Positions 55,853 to 64,000 of a stretch of 64,000 nucleotides of DNA are shown piece by piece; position 1 is the stretch's first letter; every line of letters starts with the position of its first letter. Under the pieces are notes generated by a model. That model was given only the letters and a program-made list of their open reading frames with translations, searched no databases and was not told the DNA's origin. The position numbers and the translations under genes are program-made. Source of the stretch: Acidobacteriota bacterium (GTDB lineage Bacteria; Acidobacteriota; Blastocatellia; Pyrinomonadales; Pyrinomonadaceae); contig JAHBSG010000017.1 of assembly GCA_019639235.1 (NCBI GenBank), positions 1 to 64,000 on the forward strand, given 5' to 3'.

Positions 55853-56413
55853 ATGATTCAATGTATGGTTCAGCGACGTGATGAGCGCATCCGCTCCACA
55901 ACGATCTTGCTTGTCCAACGCGAAGGCGCCGTTGCGATGGCCGGCGACGGTCAGGTAACGCTCGGCGATACGGTGATCAAATCATCTGCCCGCAAGGTCC
56001 GGCGGCTTCATGAGGGCACGATTCTCGCCGGATTTGCCGGAGCGACGGCCGATGCCTTCACGCTTTTGACGCGGTTCGAGGCAAAGCTCAATGAATTTCA
56101 GGGCCAGCTCGAACGGGCTGCTATCGAGCTTACAAAGGAATGGCGGACCGACCGTTATCTTCGCCATCTGGAAGCATTGATGATCGTCGCGGATAAGAAA
56201 ACGGCATTCCTCATCTCCGGAAAGGGCGACGTCATCGCCTCGGACGACGGGCTGCTCGCGGTCGGTTCGGGCAGCAATTATGCACTCGCGGCGGCCCGGG
56301 CGTTGATGAAACACACATCACTGTCGGCACGTGAGATCGCCGAGGAGTCGCTGCGGATCGCGGGCGATATTTGCATTTATACGAACTCGAACCTGATAGT
56401 CGAGGAGCTTTAA
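55853..56413 (+). CDS. hslV: ATP-dependent protease proteolytic subunit HslV
   Basis: The 186-residue protein has [25 protein letters not shown] and the [14 protein letters not shown] segment of HslV. The catalytic N-terminal Thr would be Thr16 or Thr17 from the first ATG (an ATG at 55865 gives a shorter lead). A propeptide of 11-15 residues must therefore be removed, longer than in E. coli. HslV forms the two-ring protease chamber closed by HslU. hslU follows after 20 bp. Confidence 0.94.
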   Translation: MIQCMVQRRDERIRSTTILLVQREGAVAMAGDGQVTLGDTVIKSSARKVRRLHEGTILAGFAGATADAFTLLTRFEAKLNEFQGQLERAAIELTKEWRTDRYLRHLEALMIVADKKTAFLISGKGDVIASDDGLLAVGSGSNYALAAARALMKHTSLSAREIAEESLRIAGDICIYTNSNLIVEEL

Positions 56414-56433
56414 GAATTACTACCAACGAAGAA

Positions 56434-57831
56434 ATGCCGATCTACCTAAGCGGAGAGACCGACCCGAAAAAAGCAACGCCGAAGCTCGACGAGATGACGC
56501 CGCGGCAGATCGTCGCCGAGCTCGATAAATACGTCGTTGGGCAGGCGGCGGCAAAGCGTGCCGTCGCGGTCGCATTGCGTAACCGCATCCGCCGGCAGAA
56601 ACTCCCGGCCGAGATCGCCCGCGACGTGCTCCCGAAAAACATCCTGATGATCGGTTCGACCGGCGTCGGAAAGACGGAGATCGCACGGCGGCTTGCCCGC
56701 ATCGCCGATTCTCCGTTCGTAAAGATCGAGGCATCGAAATTTACCGAGGTCGGCTACGTCGGCCGCGATGTTGAAAGCATGATCCGCGACCTGGCCGATG
56801 CCGCGGTCGAGATGGCAAAGCAGGCGGCTTACGATGCGGTTCTACCCCGAGCTGAGGAAAATACTGAAGAGGTCTTGCTCGATGTTCTATTGCCGCGAAC
56901 GGACCTTGGCTATTCATCTTCGCCTGATGCCACGGAGGCCGAAGCCCGTCATACTCGGACGCGAGAGAAGCTCCGCGAACAGCTTCGCCGCGGCGACCTC
57001 GACGACCGGTTGATCGAGATCGACACCCAGGAGCGGCCGAACACGACCATCGATTTCATCGGCGGACAAGGCATGGAGGAAATGGGCGTCAACATAAAGG
57101 ACATGTTCGGCAACCTCTTCCCGACCAAGACCGTTCGGCGAAAGATGAAGGTCGCCGAGGCCCGGAAATACGTTCTCCGCGAGCAGCAGGAACTGTTGAT
57201 CGACAGCGAACAGGTGACCCGTTCCGCACTCGAGAAAGCCCAAAGCTCGGGAATCGTCTTTCTTGACGAGATCGACAAGATCGCCGGGCGAGAGGCCGCA
57301 AGCGGGCCGGACGTATCCCGCGAGGGCGTTCAGCGTGATCTGCTGCCGATCGTTGAGGGCACGAACGTTAACACCCGCTACGGCATGATCAGCACCGAGC
57401 ATATCCTCTTTATCGCGGCCGGTGCGTTCCATGTCTCAAAGCCTTCGGACCTTATTCCCGAGCTACAGGGTCGTTTCCCGATCCGCGTCGAGCTCGAATC
57501 GCTGACGGTCGATGACCTGGAACGCGTGCTGACTCAGCCGAAAAATTCGCTTATCAAGCAGTATCAGGCACTTTTGAGCACCGAGGGCATTGAGCTCAAT
57601 TTTACCGATGATGCAGTCCGCAAGCTTGCCGAAATGACGGCCGAGATCAACAAGGTTACGGAAAATATCGGCGCACGGCGGCTGCACACTCTGGTCGAGA
57701 AACTGCTTGAGGAAATAAGCTTTGAAGGCAGCGAACTTGAAGAAAAGACCCAGACGATAGATGCTGCCTATGTCGAGGGACGCCTGAGCGGCCTGGTCGC
57801 GAACGAAGACATTCAGAACTACATTCTCTAA
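56434..57831 (+). CDS. hslU: ATP-dependent protease ATPase subunit HslU
   Basis: The 465-residue AAA+ protein starts MPIYLSGETDP. It has the PRQIVAELDKYVVGQ motif, Walker A GSTGVGKTE (Ser where Pro is usual), the I-domain insert, Walker B IVFLDEIDKI and the C-terminal tail ending YIL that docks into HslV. It unfolds substrates for HslV. The ribosome site is weak, suggesting coupling to hslV. It is followed without a gap by a lipoprotein gene. Confidence 0.95.
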   Translation: MPIYLSGETDPKKATPKLDEMTPRQIVAELDKYVVGQAAAKRAVAVALRNRIRRQKLPAEIARDVLPKNILMIGSTGVGKTEIARRLARIADSPFVKIEASKFTEVGYVGRDVESMIRDLADAAVEMAKQAAYDAVLPRAEENTEEVLLDVLLPRTDLGYSSSPDATEAEARHTRTREKLREQLRRGDLDDRLIEIDTQERPNTTIDFIGGQGMEEMGVNIKDMFGNLFPTKTVRRKMKVAEARKYVLREQQELLIDSEQVTRSALEKAQSSGIVFLDEIDKIAGREAASGPDVSREGVQRDLLPIVEGTNVNTRYGMISTEHILFIAAGAFHVSKPSDLIPELQGRFPIRVELESLTVDDLERVLTQPKNSLIKQYQALLSTEGIELNFTDDAVRKLAEMTAEINKVTENIGARRLHTLVEKLLEEISFEGSELEEKTQTIDAAYVEGRLSGLVANEDIQNYIL

Positions 57832-58959
57832 ATGAAAGATCGAAACGCTGAACGATCAACGCTTCTTGCCGCATTCGGCCGGCGACGCTCATTAGCCGCG
57901 GCCGGATTGCTGATCGCACTTACGGGTGTGTTCGCAGCGGGCTGCGGAAAGCGGACGCCGCCGCTACCGCCAAAGGAACGCGTCGTTCAGCGGGCCGAGA
58001 TCGGCGGGTTTCAGCGTGGTAACGAGGTGATCCTCTCATGGCAGATGCCGGCTCGGAACGAGTCGCCCTCAAGTGTGCTAAATATCAGCCGAATAGATGT
58101 TTATCGGCTTGCCGAGCCGCTCACGGCACCGCAGTCGATCGGCGAAGAGGACTTTGCTTCGCGGGCAATCATCGTTGCGGCTCTAAAGGTCGAGGATAGC
58201 GATTTTGGCCTGAAACAGTTCACCTATCGTGATGCGCTTCAATTCGCCGGCCAGCCGGTGCGGCTGCGATATGCCGTGCGTTACGTCAACGCCAACGGGC
58301 AAAAGGCCGCGTTCTCTAACTTCTTTCTGCTCGAACCCGCATCGAAGGTTGCCAAAGCTCCGGGCAATGTCCGTACCGAGCTGTCGCAGCCCGACATCCG
58401 CATAGTTTGGGACGCACCGGCCGCGAATATCGACGAAACCACACCGCCGAACATCATCGGATACAACGTTTACCGCTCCGAATCGCGAGAAACCGCCGCC
58501 AAGCTGCTCAATCAGCGCCCGATAGCCGATACGGACTTTCGCGACACGACATTCGAATTCGAGAAGCGTTATTTCTATTTTGTACGGACGGTTTCGCTAG
58601 GCACAGGCGGCGAATCGGTCGAGAGTTCGGAGTCGAGCATCGTAGAGATCAACCCGAAGGACACTTTCCCGCCGAGTGCACCGCAATCGATAACGATCGC
58701 CGCCTCGCCGACGTCGATCTCCATCTTCTTCCCGGCAAATCCGGAAAACGACATTATCGGCTATACGATTTATCGCTCGGAGGATCCGAACCTGCCGCTT
58801 GACCGTTGGACACGGATCTCGCCGGAACTTCTTGACCGGACGACGTTTGAAGACACGCGGGTCGAAAGCGGAAAGACCTACTATTACTATGTCACCGCGA
58901 CCGACCGGTTCAAGAATGTGAGCCGGCCGAGCGAGCCGGTAAGCGAGCGGGTGCCTTAA
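57832..58959 (+). CDS. lipoprotein with fibronectin type III-like repeats
   Basis: The 375-residue protein has an N-terminal signal with FAAGC lipobox (Cys near residue 38) and a proline-rich start of the mature part. Two to three FN3-like units follow, seen as repeated IGYNVYRSES, IGYTIYRSED and YYYYVTATDRFKNVS. FN3 domains bind proteins or carbohydrates at the cell surface. The ATG lies on the base after the hslU stop. Function is not known; attachment to an envelope complex is a guess. Confidence 0.75.
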   Translation: MKDRNAERSTLLAAFGRRRSLAAAGLLIALTGVFAAGCGKRTPPLPPKERVVQRAEIGGFQRGNEVILSWQMPARNESPSSVLNISRIDVYRLAEPLTAPQSIGEEDFASRAIIVAALKVEDSDFGLKQFTYRDALQFAGQPVRLRYAVRYVNANGQKAAFSNFFLLEPASKVAKAPGNVRTELSQPDIRIVWDAPAANIDETTPPNIIGYNVYRSESRETAAKLLNQRPIADTDFRDTTFEFEKRYFYFVRTVSLGTGGESVESSESSIVEINPKDTFPPSAPQSITIAASPTSISIFFPANPENDIIGYTIYRSEDPNLPLDRWTRISPELLDRTTFEDTRVESGKTYYYYVTATDRFKNVSRPSEPVSERVP

Positions 58960-59038
58960 GCACCGCGACCTTTAAGAGGTTTAATGCGCTTGCGATTTGC
59001 GTTATCAGACGCAACCCGCTCTTTAAGCACTTTCGTAT

Positions 59039-59677
59039 ATGAAAATTGAGATCGAAAAGGACTACTTACCCTCAAAGATCGTTTGCGTCGGCCGGAACTA
59101 TGCCGACCATGCCGCCGAGCTTGGCAACGAGGTGCCGAAGGCTCCGCTGCTTTTCCTAAAAGCACCGTCTTCGCTTGTCCGCAACGGCGAACCGATCGTT
59201 ATTCCGCCGCAATCCGAGCGGGTAGAGCACGAAGCCGAGCTTGCGATCGTGATGAAAGAACGGGCAAAGAACCTCCGGGACGACGAAGATGTATTCAAGT
59301 ACATCCTCGGGTTTACGTGCTTAAATGATGTAACAGCGAGAGATATACAGCGGGCAGATGTTCAGTTTACGCGCGGCAAGTCGTTCGATACGTTTTGCCC
59401 GATCGGGCCGCACATCGGGACCGATCTTGAAGTGTCAGACGTCGAAGTACAATGCCGAGTCAACGGCGAAATTCGGCAAACCGGCCGAACTTCGCAGATG
59501 GTCTTCCCCGTCGAATTCTTGGTCCGCTACATCTCACGCCAGATGACGCTGATGCCCGGCGACCTGATAGCGACCGGGACGCCGGCCGGCGTATCAAAAC
59601 TCGAGCCGGGCGACGTTTGTGAGGTCGTGATCGAAGGAATCGGTACGCTTAGCAATCCGGTTGAGGCAAAAGATTAG
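59039..59677 (+). CDS. fumarylacetoacetate hydrolase-family protein
   Basis: The 212-residue protein has the FAH core: VCVGRNYADHAAELG, EAELAIVM (metal ligands), GFTCLNDVTARDIQ, GKSFDTFCPIGP and MPGDLIATGTPAGV. It is close in size to YcgM/FahD-type acylpyruvate hydrolases or oxaloacetate decarboxylases that clear keto acids in the cytoplasm. It overlaps the convergent hypothetical gene by 4 bp. Substrate cannot be told. Confidence 0.9.
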   Translation: MKIEIEKDYLPSKIVCVGRNYADHAAELGNEVPKAPLLFLKAPSSLVRNGEPIVIPPQSERVEHEAELAIVMKERAKNLRDDEDVFKYILGFTCLNDVTARDIQRADVQFTRGKSFDTFCPIGPHIGTDLEVSDVEVQCRVNGEIRQTGRTSQMVFPVEFLVRYISRQMTLMPGDLIATGTPAGVSKLEPGDVCEVVIEGIGTLSNPVEAKD

Positions 59678-60081
59678 GTCTCATTTCCCGATCTTCCGAT
59701 GTGCACGATGAATTCGCTGTGGTGCCCGGCTATCTCGGAGCTTTGCTGCAGCGCCGACTGATACTTCGCCGCGAAATATTCATCCGTCTCCATCTCGACC
59801 ACCGCGGCCAGCTTCGCGAGTTGGACATCGACCATTTCTCCGCTAACCCCATCCTTCGATGAAAGCAGTTCATCAACTTCAGCGATAGCCGACGAGAACC
59901 GCCGAAGCCACTGGAAGTCAGGGTCATTAAGCAGCATTCCGAGAAACGCACCGTGCGTCAGCGGCCCCTCGATCCCCTCGATCAATTCCCTTTCCCGATC
60001 GATCAACAATTTGTGCAGCCGGAGCAGCGTTTGCCGCGCGGCCTTAAGCTTTTCTAAGTTGTTCACTAAACTATCGTACAC
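59674..60081 (-). CDS. hypothetical helical protein, divergent from marR
   Basis: The 135-residue protein is mostly charged helix (KLKAARQTLLRLHKLLIDRERELIEGIEG), ends FIVHIGRSGNET and has no signal peptide. I do not recognise a family with certainty. Its start (GTG at 60081) lies beside the four operator-like boxes in front of marR, so it may be a MarR target. Confidence 0.7.
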   Translation of the reverse strand: MYDSLVNNLEKLKAARQTLLRLHKLLIDRERELIEGIEGPLTHGAFLGMLLNDPDFQWLRRFSSAIAEVDELLSSKDGVSGEMVDVQLAKLAAVVEMETDEYFAAKYQSALQQSSEIAGHHSEFIVHIGRSGNET

Positions 60082-60097
60082 GATTCAATTATCTTCT

Positions 60098-60177
60098 TGT
60101 AGCCTGCTAACATTTGATAATTAGCACACTAATCAGTTATTATTAGCCGGCTAATTATCATTGATTAGCCGGCAAAC
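60098..60177. promoter_or_regulatory. four operator-like boxes at 22-bp spacing, before marR
   Basis: ATTAG-N4-CTAAT boxes start at 60120 (CACA centre) and 60142 (CCGG centre, fully palindromic ATTAGCCGGCTAAT). Weaker versions start at 60098 (TGTAG-CCTG-CTAAC) and 60164 (ATTAG-CCGG-CAAAC). The steps are exactly 22 bp, about two helical turns. The array lies between the divergent hypothetical gene and marR, where a MarR repressor would bind. Confidence 0.7.
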
Positions 60178-60220
60178 CGAAGATAGTTAGGCCGCAAATC
60201 ATTGTGTTTAAGAGGGCTAA

Positions 60221-60667
60221 GTGAAATTTGAAGAAACTGTAAGCCACCTGCTTTCGAGGGTGGCGACCGCCCATAAGGCCCACCTCGAGAAGCGGCTCGC
60301 CGGCGTCGGGCTCCACGGGGGACAGCTCTCCGTCCTTTTCGAACTCTGGCGGCGAGACGGCCGGCGGCAGGTGGACTTGGCACGCGAGATCGGCCTGGCG
60401 ACGCCGACCGTTAACAAGATACTCAACGGGATGATCGAGGTCGGGCTGGTGGACCGTACACGGCTCGAAGATGATGCAAGGGCAACGCGAATCTACCTGA
60501 CCGATGAAGGCCACGCGATCCGCTCACGGGTCGAGGAAGTTTGGCTGGAGGTCGAAGAAGAGCTTCTTTCCGAGTTTACCGAGACCGAGCGGTACATCCT
60601 TTTTGATCTTTTGACCAAGGTCCGAAATTACTATTTTGGCATCGATCCGGACCAGACGAACGAATAG
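60221..60667 (+). CDS. MarR-family transcriptional regulator
   Basis: The 148-residue protein starts at a GTG after GAGGG. It has a winged helix with the helix-turn-helix in RQVDLAREIGLATPTVNKILNGM and the wing residues in LVDRTRLEDDARATRIYLT (the DxR motif of MarR). It probably represses itself and the divergent gene through the boxes upstream. An effector is not evident. uspA follows after 74 bp. Confidence 0.9.
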   Translation: MKFEETVSHLLSRVATAHKAHLEKRLAGVGLHGGQLSVLFELWRRDGRRQVDLAREIGLATPTVNKILNGMIEVGLVDRTRLEDDARATRIYLTDEGHAIRSRVEEVWLEVEEELLSEFTETERYILFDLLTKVRNYYFGIDPDQTNE

Positions 60668-60741
60668 GTCTGGATTGCCGCGGCGATTCGGTATAGAATT
60701 CCCCTAAACCTGCAGGATCCGGGACCCACGGAGGAAAAGCG

Positions 60742-61194
60742 ATGAAGATACTTTTAGCGACCGACGGTTCGGCACAAAGCCAAGCCGCGATCGATATGCT
60801 CAAGAATTTTTCGTTCAAGTCAGGCGATGAAATGAAGATCGTCAGCGTCGTCGATATGGCGGTGCCGATGGCCATCGACATCTACGGCGGCTATCTTCCC
60901 GACACGACCGAAATGGAGAAAACCGCCCGCGAGCACGCCGAGAAGGTGCTTTCTGAAACCTGCGAACGGCTTGAGGGCATCTGCAAGAACCTGACCGTCA
61001 CGAGCGATGTTCTCTTCGGTTCGCCGGAAAGCCGGATAGTTGAAACCGCGGAAGAATGGGGCTCGGACCTGATCGTCGTCGGCTCGCACGGTTACAGCCG
61101 CTGGGAACGGCTGCTGCTAGGCTCGGTTTCACAGTCGGTAGTTCACCACGCCCCGTGTTCGGTGATGGTCGTCCGCCCGCCGGCCGAGCAATGA
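60742..61194 (+). CDS. universal stress protein
   Basis: The 150-residue protein starts MKILLATDGSAQSQAAIDML and has DLIVVGSHGYSRWERLLLGSVSQSVVHHAPCSVMVV. The last carries the G-x2-G-x9-G(S/T) ATP-binding motif. A GGAGGAAA precedes the ATG. UspA-type proteins accumulate under stress and bind ATP. The DUF402 gene overlaps its stop (ATGA). Confidence 0.92.
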   Translation: MKILLATDGSAQSQAAIDMLKNFSFKSGDEMKIVSVVDMAVPMAIDIYGGYLPDTTEMEKTAREHAEKVLSETCERLEGICKNLTVTSDVLFGSPESRIVETAEEWGSDLIVVGSHGYSRWERLLLGSVSQSVVHHAPCSVMVVRPPAEQ

Positions 61195-61688
61195 GCCCCG
61201 GCGATAGGATCGAGGTCGTTTCGCTTGAATGGGATCGAGGCGTCCGCCGGAGCTGGTCCTGCGAATTGATCAGGGCCGAGGGCGAACTCATCGAGCTTAA
61301 AGGCCATTTCGAGCGAAATGTCGAGCATGAAACGCTCGGCCTGGTCGAGAAAGGCACGGTCTCGGTCGAGTATTTCTGGCTTGACCGACCGTACAACATT
61401 TTTGCCTTCACCGAGCCGAACGGAAGGTTCCGAAACTGGTATTGCAACGTCTCTTTGCCTCCTGAAATTTCAGGAAACACTTTAAGCTTCGTTGACCTTG
61501 AGTTGGACGTGCTGATCTGGCCCGGCAAGGCCCCGTTGGTCCTCGATCGGGACGAGTTGGAGGCGACGGCACAACGGCTTTCACCGAACGGAGATATGAA
61601 AGCTTGCGCTGAAGAAGGTCTAGCTAACTTACTGTCTCATATTGAGTTACAGCAATATCCGTTTAGCTCACCTCAGGTACTACTTTAG
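61191..61688 (+). CDS. DUF402-domain protein
   Basis: From the ATG at 61191, which overlaps the uspA stop, the product has 165 residues. It has the DUF402 beta-barrel pattern (NIFAFTEPNGRFRNWYCNVS, LSFVDLELDVLIWP). Some members hydrolyse nucleoside di- or triphosphates (SA1684/Ntdp) or act on modified RNA; the key residues cannot be checked here. It is convergent with the FHA gene, overlapping by 4 bp. Confidence 0.82.
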   Translation: MSPGDRIEVVSLEWDRGVRRSWSCELIRAEGELIELKGHFERNVEHETLGLVEKGTVSVEYFWLDRPYNIFAFTEPNGRFRNWYCNVSLPPEISGNTLSFVDLELDVLIWPGKAPLVLDRDELEATAQRLSPNGDMKACAEEGLANLLSHIELQQYPFSSPQVLL

Positions 61689-62635
61689 GCCTTTGGTTGC
61701 ACCCGGAGAACGTAACTGCAGACCACAAGGTTGGTCCCGGGCGTCAACGGAACACGTTGGCCCTCGGGCAGTTCGAAGCCGCCGATCGAGGCCGGATTCT
61801 TGCCTAAATTTATCGCCCAGAACTTACCTTGACCGTCGGTCGCGACTTTAAGGTGCTGGCGGCTGACCTCAACGTCGCCGGGCAAAGCCACATCGACCGG
61901 CCGCGACCGCGAGCCGCGCCCGACGGTCACCTCGGGGCTGAAGATCGGCAGAACGCTTTGCCGAACGCCGCCACGCCAGATCTCAAGCTTGTAAAGCTCG
62001 GTCGCACGCGGACGGACGCTGGTCATCACCTCGCCCTCTTCCGAGCGGACGACCGGCGGCATTTTCGGAGCCGTGGCGGGCGACGCGTTCACAGGTTTCG
62101 GCGGGAAGTAGGCCGGAGCGGGCGGTTGCTGCGGTTGAGAGGTTCGTTCCTTTATTTGGCCCAGCGACGGGTTCGTATCCAAAGCCTGCGGCCGTTTAAG
62201 CACACCGGTCTTCGAGGATTCGGAGTCTTCCCAGCTATGCATTACGCGGACCTTGCCCTTTTCGAGCGTTCCATCGACCCTTAGCTGAATGACGAACGAA
62301 CGTGTTTCAAGCTTTTTCTTTCCGGCTATCTCGCGGGCACGTTCGGCGAGGATGTGGTAAAGGCCCTGCTCAAGCCCGCGACGCTTGATGCCGTGCCATT
62401 CCTTGTCGTCGGCTTCGCTGAGAAAGACGTTGTATTCGGTCGGAATGATCGTCGTTCCTTGCGGCAACGGCAGCATTTCCCGCTGAATTATTGCCTCGAT
62501 CTCTCGTGCGACCGCAACGACAAATTCTTCGGCCTCGCTCCGGGGCTTGACCTGCGCGTTGCGAGCCGCTTCTTCAAGGACCAGTTCTGCGGATTCGCCG
62601 TCGATCCAACGTCTGACTTTTTCGAGTACTCCCAA
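61685..62635 (-). CDS. FhaA-like protein (DUF3662 plus FHA domain)
   Basis: The 316-residue protein has an N-terminal DUF3662 domain (residues ~1-125), a proline-rich linker (QPQQPPAPAYFPPKP) and a C-terminal FHA domain with VTVGRGSRSRPVDVALPGDVEVSRQHL. The FHA domain binds phosphothreonine. In actinobacteria FhaA partners with PknA/PknB. Here a Ser/Thr kinase gene lies 19 bp upstream in the same orientation, so the FHA protein is a likely substrate or reader of that kinase. Confidence 0.88.
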   Translation of the reverse strand: MGVLEKVRRWIDGESAELVLEEAARNAQVKPRSEAEEFVVAVAREIEAIIQREMLPLPQGTTIIPTEYNVFLSEADDKEWHGIKRRGLEQGLYHILAERAREIAGKKKLETRSFVIQLRVDGTLEKGKVRVMHSWEDSESSKTGVLKRPQALDTNPSLGQIKERTSQPQQPPAPAYFPPKPVNASPATAPKMPPVVRSEEGEVMTSVRPRATELYKLEIWRGGVRQSVLPIFSPEVTVGRGSRSRPVDVALPGDVEVSRQHLKVATDGQGKFWAINLGKNPASIGGFELPEGQRVPLTPGTNLVVCSYVLRVQPKA

Positions 62636-62654
62636 GCTTTTACCTCGTTTTCCT

Positions 62655-64000
62655 TTATTTTACGTCCACGAACCGGCCGTTCATCCAACCCTTACCTGCG
62701 GCAAGTTCGCCCTGCCTTTCCCTGCCCTGTTTGACGATCTCGACCTGATACCAATTATTCTCGCGTTTCAGTACCCGAACCTCGGAACCGCGGGTTACGA
62801 GCCCGATGATCGGCGTGTTGGCACTCGGCCCCTCGCGGAGATTCACATCGGTATTCGTGATCCCAACAGGATCCGAAGACAGCGGATTCTGGAATGAGGG
62901 TATCAGCCCAAGCCCCTGCAAGTAAACGCTCGTCCCGTAGAGACCGCCGCCAAAAATTAATAGAACAACGCCGATAAGTACGGCCTTGCGGAGGCTTCGT
63001 GCCCTTCGTTTAGTTGACGGCGTGTCCACCGCGGGCGGAGCATCTAGATCGACCGAAAAACGGCCGTTCGGCAGGTTAAGCGGGCCGCCATTGCCGTTTG
63101 CGATCGGTTCATCGATCCGCGGCTGATCGGCGACCGCGATCGGCGCACGCCGTTCCGGCATTAGCGGCATTCGCTTGCGGAGGTCACGCGTGGTGTCGAA
63201 ATCCGGCTTCGTCGGGGCATTCGGCGAATAGCCGAGAGCGATCTGCGGCTGCGGGATTGTATGGAGCTTTGGCCGGACGCGGGTCTCGGTCTCGACGCCG
63301 AGCGCCAATCGGCGTACTTCCTCGAGGTCTGCCCAGAGCTCATCGACGCTTTGGTGGCGAAGTGCGAGGTCGTCGTCGGTCGCGCGGCGAAGCACGCGTT
63401 TCAGCTCTTCCGCCCAGGACTCGCTTCGAACCTGCATCGGCAGATCGGTTATCGGCTCGTTTGCGTAAAAACGCGGGGCTTCGCCGGTCGCGAGCGTGTA
63501 GAAGGTCTTCGCGAGCGAATAAACGTCCGCGGCAGGCGTCAGGCTAGATGCCGGCCGGTTCCCTTCCTTGCCCGCAAAAAAGGGGCTGTGCTCGGGCGGT
63601 GCATAGATGTTCGTCCCAACTCGGGTTATCGGAGCATCGGTCGCGTGGACGCGAGCTACGCCGAAATCGGCGATCTTGACCACTTTCAGGTCGCCGCTCA
63701 GAAGCAGGTTCTGAGGCTTAATGTCGCGATGAATAACGCCTTTCGCGTGGGCATGGCGGAGCCCGGCCGAGACCTGTTCGAGGTAGCCGATCGCTTCGGA
63801 AAGCTCAAGCGTCCGCTCGCGGCAGACCTTGTGCAGATCGCCGCCGGACATATATTCCAGCACGAGGTAATGGAACATTCGGCCGTCCAGGTCGCGGGCG
63901 GTTCCGTGCCCAAGGCGGCTAATGATGTTCGGGTGGCGGACGCGGTCAAGGGCAATGGCTTCGTTCTGAAAATTTTCGACGAGCGTTCGTTCAAGGTCGT
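62655..64000 (-). CDS. Ser/Thr protein kinase with C-terminal TM helix and SH3b domain (N-terminus outside window)
   Basis: The frame is open past position 64000, so the P-loop and start lie beyond the window. Visible motifs are VRHPNII, HRDIKPQNLLL (catalytic loop), ADFGVARV (DFG) and YAPPEH (activation segment). After a juxtamembrane region there is one membrane helix (RKAVLIGVVLLIFGGGLYG) and an SH3b-type sensor (VNLREGPSANTPIIGLV, WYQVEIV). The SH3b lies outside the membrane and may sense peptidoglycan or another ligand, in place of PASTA domains. It is co-oriented with the FHA gene. Confidence 0.9.
   Translation of the reverse strand, partial: DLERTLVENFQNEAIALDRVRHPNIISRLGHGTARDLDGRMFHYLVLEYMSGGDLHKVCRERTLELSEAIGYLEQVSAGLRHAHAKGVIHRDIKPQNLLLSGDLKVVKIADFGVARVHATDAPITRVGTNIYAPPEHSPFFAGKEGNRPASSLTPAADVYSLAKTFYTLATGEAPRFYANEPITDLPMQVRSESWAEELKRVLRRATDDDLALRHQSVDELWADLEEVRRLALGVETETRVRPKLHTIPQPQIALGYSPNAPTKPDFDTTRDLRKRMPLMPERRAPIAVADQPRIDEPIANGNGGPLNLPNGRFSVDLDAPPAVDTPSTKRRARSLRKAVLIGVVLLIFGGGLYGTSVYLQGLGLIPSFQNPLSSDPVGITNTDVNLREGPSANTPIIGLVTRGSEVRVLKRENNWYQVEIVKQGRERQGELAAGKGWMNGRFVDVK

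Overview
The window looks like a chromosomal segment of a Gram-negative heterotroph, most likely an acidobacterium of the Blastocatellia type. This is inferred from gene content and style, not from a marker gene. The pointers are a Tat-exported TldD, a ParB starting near the RGLP..MRHD motif, metK-ahcY, a PqqD-like protein with an internal Tat signal, a fused LptF/LptG permease, an FhaA-like protein beside a Ser/Thr kinase with a C-terminal SH3 domain, and mid-range GC. Both ends cut a gene: a TldE/PmbA homologue on the left and the Ser/Thr kinase on the right.

Layout. Positions 1-8.1 kb (minus strand) hold tldE-tldD, tRNA-Cys, tRNA-Gly, a peptide-binding lipoprotein, nagZ and mutS. Positions 8.3-32 kb hold a large Wzx/Wzy-type polysaccharide locus. 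It has a Wza-like export protein, a Wzz/BY-kinase fusion, a DegT-type enzyme, an inverted gmd-fcl cassette, glycosyltransferases, flippase, polymerase and two methyltransferases. It also has heptose genes (including an adenylyltransferase-GmhA fusion), a UDP-FucNAc-type trio of sugar enzymes, and an epimerase/reductase beside a WecA/WbpL-type initiating transferase. Directly after it, at 32.0-34.4 kb, lie an HprK-like kinase, a PqqD-domain protein with an internal Tat signal and a six-cysteine tail, and a nucleotidyltransferase. This trio is the most unusual system in the window.

Positions 34.4-48.4 kb are mostly housekeeping: tsaB, rimI, a DUF465 protein, a beta-propeller protein, ssb, accA, dnaE, miaB, a bifunctional-nuclease-family protein, parA, parB, metK and ahcY. 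Positions 48.4-51.3 kb form an accessory, repeat-rich zone. It has a REP-associated (IS200-like) transposase inside a near-symmetric set of inverted repeats, a possible decayed gene, a lipoprotein plus an immunity-like small protein, hairpin clusters and 86-bp tandem repeats. Positions 51.3-64 kb carry lptFG (fused), recO, a 56-residue membrane protein, a small membrane protein, a class-I amidotransferase-like hydrolase and hslV-hslU. Beyond these are an FN3 lipoprotein, an FAH-family hydrolase, a marR gene behind four operator-like boxes at exact 22-bp steps, uspA, DUF402, an FHA protein and the kinase.

How it fits together: the locus can make nucleotide-sugar precursors (GDP-6-deoxyhexose, ADP-heptose intermediates, UDP-FucNAc type). 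It can then start the repeat unit on undecaprenyl phosphate, extend it, flip it, polymerise it and export it. The adjacent kinase/PqqD/nucleotidyltransferase trio resembles peptide-tailoring sets found near such loci and may make and export a small Cys-rich peptide.
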